Assembly (NCBI GenBank): GCA_025355385.1
Contig: JANXZS010000066.1
Location: forward strand, 1 to 37,488
Source: Acidobacteriaceae bacterium
GTDB taxonomy: Bacteria; Acidobacteriota; Terriglobia; Terriglobales; Acidobacteriaceae
Length of the DNA: 37,488 bases
Direction of reading: 5' to 3'
Shown: positions 32,383 to 37,488 of the stretch, one piece after another
Layout: the number at the start of each line of letters is the position of its first letter
Numbering within the stretch: the stretch's first letter is position 1
Position numbers and translations under genes: made by a program
The notes under the pieces: model-generated
Databases searched by the model: none
Seen by the model: only the letters and a program-made list of their open reading frames with translations
What the model was told of the DNA's origin: nothing

Positions 32383-33423
32383 TCATCCCAGCATCTCATC
32401 CGGTCCCGGATAGGGGACCTTCGGTATCGGAGCTTTAGTACTGCGTACAGGCGGCAAACCAGCTTCCTTGATCTTGTACAGCAGCGAGCGATAGCTGATG
32501 TCCAGCGAGCGAGCGGTTTTTCGGCGGTTCCACTTATGAGCCTGCAGCACACCGAGAATAATCTTCTTCTCCAGGTGCTGCACAGCGCGTTTCGTCTGTA
32601 CCCTCAAGGGAGTATCCAGGTCGACGGCATCAGCCCCCAACGGACGCACTTCTGAGGGATCGCGAAGCACCGAAATAATCTGACTCTCATCCCCGAGCAC
32701 GACGTAGCGCTTAGCCAGATTCTCCAACTCGCGTATGTTCCCAGGCCAGTGGTACGACTCGAGCATGCTCAAGAATGAGGCACTGAGAGGCACAGGGCGT
32801 CCGCCGAAGCGCTCGCTGTAAACGCGGATGAAGTGGTTCATGAGGATGGGTACATCGCAGGTGCGCTCTCGTAGCGAGGGCATCTCGATTCTCAGCACAT
32901 TGATCCGGTAGAACAGATCTGTGCGAAAACCACCTTTCGCCACTTCAGCCTCGAGATCCCTGTTGGTTGCGCAGATCAGCCGCACGTCAACCGAACGTTC
33001 ATCCACTGAACCCAGTCGAACCACCTTGAAATCCTGCACGGCATGCAAAAGTTTTGACTGCAGCGTTAAATCCAGTTCCCCTATTTCGTCCAGAAAGAGC
33101 GTGCCCTGATCGGCTTGCTCAAATTTTCCCGCCTTCGCCTCTTTCGCCCCGGTAAACGCACCGACGTCATGACCGAAGAGTTCACTTTCAAAGAGCTGAT
33201 TGGGGATCGCCGGACAATTCACTTTCAGGAAGTTGTGCGCATGGCGGGCGCTCAAGGCGTGCAACAACCTGGCAGCCAGCTCTTTGCCTGTACCGCTCTC
33301 GCCAGTGATGAGAACTGGCACCTCGGTCAGTGCGGCCTTTTGGATTTGCTCGCTGACTCGATGGATCACCGGCGAGTCTCCTAAAAGAGCTTCAGCCGGT
33401 CGATACCCTTGACTCTCCCGCAT
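32383..33423 (-). CDS. Sigma-54-dependent transcriptional activator without receiver domain
   Basis: The 346-residue protein starts almost directly with the AAA+ domain: Walker A GESGTGKE (41-48), GAFTGA loop (88-93), Walker B GTLFLDEIGEL, arginine-finger region FRTDLFYRINVL, and WPGNIRELENL. A Fis-type helix-turn-helix follows (NRRKTARSLDISYRSLLYKI) and then a proline-rich tail. The GAFTGA loop is intact, so it should contact sigma-54. It has no N-terminal sensor, so its activity is probably set by amount or by partners. I use the ATG at 33421-33423, preceded by GAGGG with seven bases between; the frame extends to a TTG at 33501. Its neighbours are nucleotide-sugar genes, so EPS control is likely. 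Confidence 0.9.
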   Translation of the reverse strand: MRESQGYRPAEALLGDSPVIHRVSEQIQKAALTEVPVLITGESGTGKELAARLLHALSARHAHNFLKVNCPAIPNQLFESELFGHDVGAFTGAKEAKAGKFEQADQGTLFLDEIGELDLTLQSKLLHAVQDFKVVRLGSVDERSVDVRLICATNRDLEAEVAKGGFRTDLFYRINVLRIEMPSLRERTCDVPILMNHFIRVYSERFGGRPVPLSASFLSMLESYHWPGNIRELENLAKRYVVLGDESQIISVLRDPSEVRPLGADAVDLDTPLRVQTKRAVQHLEKKIILGVLQAHKWNRRKTARSLDISYRSLLYKIKEAGLPPVRSTKAPIPKVPYPGPDEMLG

Positions 33424-33819
33424 GCACACGCCCTCAACGTTATAGGCGGATGCACGTAAAGGACCAAAGCGGGGAGTAGTGCAGTCCCCCACACAATCCA
33501 AAGCTCGATTGCGAGATGGGACCTACCCAAATCCATTTTCGAGATTTATATTTTGGATGCCATGAGCCATCCTGAGCCTGATCTTTTACCAAATCGTACC
33601 GAGCGTGATAAGTTGAAAGGGCCTTTGTAACCCAAGATTCGCCCCGGGAGCAGCACACTAAGAATCATCAGGCTGTGCGTGGCACTGCTGCGTACCAATG
33701 GATCAGACTGCGCCCGGGCCTGGCCTCTTTGATGGGCCCCGCGCGAGGCTATAAACCGGAATTTTTTCGCTACACATTTCTTCACCGCGCAATGCCAGAG
33801 GCTCATGGATGGAGGGTAA
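33424..33819. other. Divergent spacer between activator and epimerase genes
   Basis: The spacer is 396 bp. The activator's ribosome site (GAGGG) is at its left end and that of the epimerase (GGAGGG) at its right end. No convincing promoter is visible. A GG-N10-GC match near 33700 has a poor context and is not called. Confidence 0.4.
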
Positions 33820-34791
33820 ATGGCTCGCTATTTGATCACAGGAATTGCCGGATTTATCGGTTCTTCGTTGGCCCGTGCTCTAGTCCAGCAAGGGCATGAA
33901 GTCCGAGGGATCGACAATCTCTCAACAGGTAATCTTGATAACCTGGCCGACATCCGGCACGCAATTTCCTTTCAGGAAATGGATGTGCAGGATAGCGTCG
34001 GCCTGCGGACAGCGTGTGAAGGAGTGGATTATGTGTCGCATCAAGCGGCCATGGCTTCCGTGCCGCGGTCGGTCAAAGATCCCCTACTAACACATAATTC
34101 CAATGTCAATGGCACCCTCAATCTCCTGCTGGCCGCGCGTGACGCACACGTCCGCCGCGTGGTGTATGCGGCATCCTCCTCGGCATACGGAGATCAACCC
34201 ACCCAGCCCAAACATGAACTCATGTTGCCGATGCCGCTGTCTCCCTACGCAGTACAGAAACTGACTGGTGAGTTTTACATGCAGGCATTCTGGCGGGTCT
34301 ATGGATTGGAAACAGTATGCCTGCGCTACTTCAACATATTCGGTCCACGCCAGGCCGCCGATTCACCCTACTCCGGCGTGATCGCCCAGTTTACGTACAA
34401 AATGATGGCAGGCGAGTCTCCCACAATCTTCGGCACGGGAGAACAGAGCCGCGACTTCACTTACGTCGACAATGCGGTGAACGCCAACCTGCTGGCCTGC
34501 GCGGCCCCCCGCGAGATCGCCACCGGGCGTGTTTTCAATATCGGGACTGGCAAGAGTCACACCCTCAAGGAGGTCTATTCGGTTATCGCGCAGATACTCG
34601 GTTTCCCCGGGAAAGCAACCAGCGGCCCTCCCCGAGAGGGCGACGTCGAGCACTCCCTGGCAGATATTGAGCGCGCGAGCATTGAACTGGGCTATCACCC
34701 CGCTGCGGACTTTCACGAGGGCCTGCGACAAACCGTGGCCTGGTATGTGGACGGGAGTAAAGCTGCAAATTTACAGGTTCAGAAAAACTGA
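33820..34791 (+). CDS. Nucleotide-sugar 4-epimerase (WbpP-like, extended SDR family)
   Basis: The 323-residue extended short-chain dehydrogenase has the NAD motif GIAGFIG (residues 8-14), DNLSTG after strand two, AASSSAYGD with the catalytic Ser region, and Y143-x3-K147 in SPYAVQKLTGEFY. CLRYFNIFGPRQ and RDFTYVDNAV follow. The SPYAVQKLTGEFY form is closer to WbpP/TviC-type UDP-GlcNAc(A) C4-epimerases than to GalE. Together with the WbpA-like dehydrogenase it could make UDP-GalNAcA from UDP-GlcNAc; this is inferred. The start has GGAGGG four bases upstream of the ATG. It is transcribed away from the activator gene. Confidence 0.87.
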   Translation: MARYLITGIAGFIGSSLARALVQQGHEVRGIDNLSTGNLDNLADIRHAISFQEMDVQDSVGLRTACEGVDYVSHQAAMASVPRSVKDPLLTHNSNVNGTLNLLLAARDAHVRRVVYAASSSAYGDQPTQPKHELMLPMPLSPYAVQKLTGEFYMQAFWRVYGLETVCLRYFNIFGPRQAADSPYSGVIAQFTYKMMAGESPTIFGTGEQSRDFTYVDNAVNANLLACAAPREIATGRVFNIGTGKSHTLKEVYSVIAQILGFPGKATSGPPREGDVEHSLADIERASIELGYHPAADFHEGLRQTVAWYVDGSKAANLQVQKN

Positions 34792-35084
34792 ACGAAAGTC
34801 TTCCGTTATTGGCGAGAACCTCAAGGCTTCAAGCTGACCCTCACGAGCGCCGATGCCCTATCGGCTTATCACTGCTGTTACAACTAATCCCCCTTTGTCA
34901 ATCTTTGATCTTGCCTTCAAAACTTCCTGAACAGCCCATTTCACTAAGGTACGTAAAGGTTACCAATGTATAGGTAAGTAACTACCGACACCGTGATCAT
35001 TTTTCCCACTACCCTAAAAATAATGCGGTTCAAAACTTCCTTTATTATTCTTTAAATTCAATTAGTTATCCAAGTAGCCTTCGG

Positions 35085-35091
35085 TATGCAA
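35085..35091 (+). promoter_or_regulatory. TATGCAA word upstream of the second activator
   Basis: The extended form TATGCAAAAG is identical to the copy at 32356. It lies 32 bp upstream of the -35 box of the promoter at 35123. It may be a binding site of the same regulator; alone it could be chance. Confidence 0.35.
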
Positions 35092-35122
35092 AAGAGCAGA
35101 CAAAGACCTGCAATTTTTTCGT

Positions 35123-35151
35123 TTGACACTTTGGAGGGATGGCGCTACATT
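35123..35151 (+). promoter_or_regulatory. Sigma-70-type promoter of the second activator
   Basis: TTGACA (35123-35128), a 17-bp spacer and TACATT (35146-35151, four of six matches to TATAAT). The implied start near 35158 gives a leader of about 307 nt before the ATG. Confidence 0.5.
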
Positions 35152-35464
35152 CGCGTTGCTTCAGCAGATCTCGGTGGGTCCTAGAGCTCGAACTGAACCA
35201 AGACAGGTAACACTTCCAGATCGTTACGACGGAAGGCAAACGAAACGAATCGGGCTCTGTGAGCACTATTTTTTGCTATTGCCGACAGGCTCTAGCGTGT
35301 GGGACTTGCTGCAACGATTCTCCCGGCTTCCTGCAAAAGTATCGATGTCGCAGTAAGCCATCCGTGGGGTTAGAGAGTGAGTGCCAGATTGGCGACAATC
35401 AGCACCCTACAGTTTCCCATCCCATCCTCGCCCACTCTTGTCTCTATTCTTTCGAGGTGCATCA

Positions 35465-36880
35465 ATGACGCATGCAGTGCAAATTCTAGCCATCAGCGAC
35501 GACACTAAAGTCTGCGAACTGATCCACTCTTCTCTGGAGTCAGAGGGCTATCAAGCGATGTGTGTTCCCTCACCGCAGGAGGCTTTGCAGCTTTTGCATA
35601 AAGGGGTTGTGACCGATTGTCTTCTATTCGACGCTGCAAAAAACAAGCCACGAGATGGCCTTTTCTCCCCCGCGCTTCTTGAGACGGTCAGCAGTGATAA
35701 GCTCTGCATCCTGTCGGAGATGGGAGATACGTCCTGGAGGAACCACGCTGCGAAATGGAGCATTAATACTGTGCTGACCAAGCCCTTGCTGCGCCACGAT
35801 CTCGAAAAATTGACTTCCCGCCCGAAGAGCGTCTTTGCCCCGGCGGTTCCCGTCGCCGCAACCAGTCCGAAGGTTCCCGATTTCCATTTGGAAGAGCTGG
35901 ACAACAATCGTTTTTTTCTGGCGGCAACGCCGACGATGATGCAGATCTACAAGGACATCCGAATCCTGGCTCCCGTCGATATTCCTGTCCTCATCCTGGG
36001 CGAGAGCGGCGTTGGCAAAGAAATCGTGGCCATGCTGCTGCACAAATACCACGCGCGTTCTGAAAAGAAATTTCTCAACGTCAACTGCGCGGCCCTGCCC
36101 ACCGAGCTCCTGGAGAGCGAGCTTTTCGGCTATGAAGCTGGCGCTTTTACTGGCGCGATCAAGGCCAAGCCGGGTAAATTCGAACTGGCGAACAAGGGAA
36201 CACTGCTGCTGGACGAAATTGGCGAGATGAGCCCCCAGATGCAGGCCAAACTGCTCCACGTCCTGCAGGATGGCTCCTTCGCACGCCTGGGAGCACGGAC
36301 GACAACACAAGTGGATGTCCGCGTTCTGGCAGCAACCAATATCAATATTCAGGATGCAATTGCAGAGAAGCGCTTCCGCGAAGACCTCTATTACCGTTTG
36401 AATGCCTTCACTATTACGATTCCTCCGCTCCGGGAACGCCGTCAGGAGATTCCCCTCCTCATGGATCAGCTGATTCAAAGGGGAGCCGCCGAGCTCGGAC
36501 GACGGCCATTCGCTTTCTCCGGACAAATTATGGAGGCAGCGATGGAATACCACTGGCCGGGAAACCTTCGCGAGCTGCGCAACTTTGTCACTCGCACGCT
36601 CATCCTGCAAGATCAGGAATCCGCATACAAAGACCTCAGGGCCAAGACACGAACTGTTTCCACCGCTTCCCCGGTAGTCTCAATGGACCCAGTGGTCGAG
36701 ACCAGGACGATGGCCGGAATGAAAGGTGTAGTAAACGGCGTCAAGAATCAGACCGAAATTCGCATGATTCAGGACGCCCTATCAGCATCGGGCTGGAATC
36801 GCAGAAGGGCCGCTACAAACCTGAACATAAGCTACCGTGCGCTGCTGTATAAAATTCAGCAGCACGGGCTGACCGCATAG
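35465..36880 (+). CDS. NtrC-type sigma-54 response regulator (PrsR-like)
   Basis: The protein has 471 residues. The receiver domain (1-115) keeps the acidic pair D12-D13, the phosphoacceptor position D56 in CLLFDAAKN, S84 in the switch position and K106 in VLTKPLL. The AAA+ domain follows with Walker A GESGVGKE, an intact GAFTGA loop, LLLDEIGEM, FREDLYYRLNAF and WPGNLRELRNF. The C-terminal Fis-type helix-turn-helix (NRRRAATNLNISYRALLYKI) is nearly the same as in the receiver-less activator, so the two may share DNA sites. This architecture is that of the response regulator of exosortase-type EPS loci. A GAGGTG ribosome site decides the start at 35465. No histidine kinase gene is in the window. 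Confidence 0.9.
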   Translation: MTHAVQILAISDDTKVCELIHSSLESEGYQAMCVPSPQEALQLLHKGVVTDCLLFDAAKNKPRDGLFSPALLETVSSDKLCILSEMGDTSWRNHAAKWSINTVLTKPLLRHDLEKLTSRPKSVFAPAVPVAATSPKVPDFHLEELDNNRFFLAATPTMMQIYKDIRILAPVDIPVLILGESGVGKEIVAMLLHKYHARSEKKFLNVNCAALPTELLESELFGYEAGAFTGAIKAKPGKFELANKGTLLLDEIGEMSPQMQAKLLHVLQDGSFARLGARTTTQVDVRVLAATNINIQDAIAEKRFREDLYYRLNAFTITIPPLRERRQEIPLLMDQLIQRGAAELGRRPFAFSGQIMEAAMEYHWPGNLRELRNFVTRTLILQDQESAYKDLRAKTRTVSTASPVVSMDPVVETRTMAGMKGVVNGVKNQTEIRMIQDALSASGWNRRRAATNLNISYRALLYKIQQHGLTA

Positions 36881-36919
36881 GCACTTCATCTCTTTCTTTC
36901 TTAACTGTCAGTGAACTAT

Positions 36920-36942
36920 TGGGGGCGCGATCGTCGCCCCCA
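36920..36942 (+). terminator. GC-rich hairpin after the response-regulator gene
   Basis: TGGGGGCG (36920-36927), loop CGATCGT, CGCCCCCA (36935-36942), followed by TCTTCTTGT. It is placed 40 bp after the stop codon and just downstream of the convergent minus-strand gene end, so it can serve both. It is a good rho-independent-type terminator on the plus strand. Confidence 0.65.
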
Positions 36943-37012
36943 TCTTCTTGTGGTCAGAGTGGCGTTACTCGGGCTAAGTCTTCCGCCGCCTGAACTCCAG
37001 GGGCTCAGGTTA

Positions 37013-37488
37013 CTACGGCATCATCACCGTAGCCTCGTTCGATGGATCACTTTCCACACCGCTCAAATCGACACTTTTCACCATGTAGCTGTACGAAGTT
37101 CCGCTTTCGACGGTGCTGTCCACATAAGCCGTCTGTGGATCCGGCGTCAGATTCAACAACTGGAAAGAGTAACCGGAGGACGATCGATATATGTTGTAGC
37201 CTGCCAACTGGTCGAGCGGTCCCTTTGGCACGTTCCAATTCAGGTCGACCTCATGCGGTGTTGTACTGCTCGTGCCCGTCCCACTCAATGCCATCGCCGT
37301 CGTGCCGCCGCTCGAGGAATCGCTGCTGATGGCAAGTTGGCCCGACGCTGCTCCGGCAGTGGTCGGCTTGAATTGGATTTGCAGCGTCACCGCCTGCGTC
37401 GGACTCAAGGTCACCGGGAAGCTCGCGCCCGACACCGTGAAGCCCGCCCCTGCCAGCGTGGCCGCGTTGATGGTCACAGGTGCCGTTC
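37013..37488 (-). CDS. C-terminal end of a secreted anchor-D/fibronectin-type protein, cut by window edge
   Basis: The open frame enters from the right edge and ends at 37013, giving 158 residues. The first part (SGASFPVTLSPTQAVTLQIQ, then AISSDSSSGGTTAMALSGTG) matches choice-of-anchor D/ASH-like beta domains. It is followed by a fibronectin type III-like domain (VDLNWNVPKG, LAGYNIYRSSSGYSF, YSYMVKSVDLSGVESDPSN). Such tails are common in large extracellular proteins of acidobacteria. The rest of the protein, and so its function, lies outside the window. There is no sorting signal at the C-terminus. Confidence 0.8.
   Translation of the reverse strand, partial: TAPVTINAATLAGAGFTVSGASFPVTLSPTQAVTLQIQFKPTTAGAASGQLAISSDSSSGGTTAMALSGTGTSSTTPHEVDLNWNVPKGPLDQLAGYNIYRSSSGYSFQLLNLTPDPQTAYVDSTVESGTSYSYMVKSVDLSGVESDPSNEATVMMP

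Larger units (their letters stand above)
34792..35464. other. 673-bp spacer before the second sigma-54 activator
   Basis: An AT-rich left half without recognisable genes is followed by a TATGCAA word (35085-35091), a good sigma-70-type promoter (35123-35151) and about 300 bp of leader before the activator ATG at 35465. Short open frames here have no family features. No clear terminator follows the epimerase gene. Confidence 0.45.

Noticed and set aside
33699-33713. GG-N10-GC match upstream of the epimerase gene
   Set aside because: Only the four core bases fit; the rest does not resemble the other three candidates.
1-37488. CRISPR arrays, insertion-sequence ends or transposase genes
   Set aside because: No regularly spaced short direct repeats with unique spacers and no transposase-like frames were seen; the regular repeats are protein-coding.

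Overview
The window looks like part of the chromosome of a Gram-negative soil-type bacterium, most likely an acidobacterium (Terriglobia). This is an inference from gene content: an exosortase-type exopolysaccharide (EPS) locus, very large secreted proteins built from carboxypeptidase-like repeats and DUF4082-type modules, and an anchor-D/fibronectin-type protein. No rRNA or taxonomic marker is present.

Left edge (1-5551). The window opens inside a tyrosine-recombinase (integrase) gene reading leftward. It lies next to the 5' half of a tRNA-Leu(UAA) gene that stops just after the anticodon loop, with three helically spaced TAGAC repeats at the break. This looks like one end of an integrated element. 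Then come a small four-cysteine zinc-ribbon protein, a MerR-type regulator, a long periplasmic lytic transglycosylase with helical repeats and, divergently, an ECF sigma factor overlapping its zinc-containing anti-sigma factor.

EPS locus (5702-22562, all minus strand). In order of transcription: an XrtA-type polysaccharide deacetylase, an undecaprenyl-phosphate sugar transferase, a short OPX export protein, an outer-membrane beta-barrel, a Wzz-like chain-length protein, a CpsD-type tyrosine kinase, Wzm and Wzt ABC-transporter subunits, two family-2 glycosyltransferases, a multicopper oxidase and a secreted GH16 glucanase with five repeats and a duplicated unknown module. Together they can start a lipid-linked glycan, extend it, move it across the inner membrane by an ABC transporter and export it through an outer-membrane channel split over two proteins. 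No Wzx, Wzy or exosortase is visible.

Right part (22563-37488). Across a 770-bp divergent spacer lies a 1785-residue secreted protein: a dimethylformamidase-like domain, an Ig-like domain, three DUF4082 modules and eight ~80-residue repeats related to those in the GH16 protein. Next are a secreted carboxylesterase, a WbpA-like UDP-GlcNAc 6-dehydrogenase, a receiver-less sigma-54 activator, a WbpP-like nucleotide-sugar 4-epimerase and a second sigma-54 activator with a receiver domain. The last gene is the 3' end of an anchor-D/fibronectin-type protein running off the window.

Regulation. Two sigma-54 activators lie in a window where three EPS transcription units (deacetylase, sugar transferase, OPX) are preceded on the correct strand by TGG-N10-GC elements sharing GTGC at the -12 position. 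Five copies of TATGCAA/TTGCATA, two forming a palindrome, lie between the receiver-less activator and the dehydrogenase, and another lies upstream of the second activator. I infer a sigma-54-controlled EPS regulon; this is untested.
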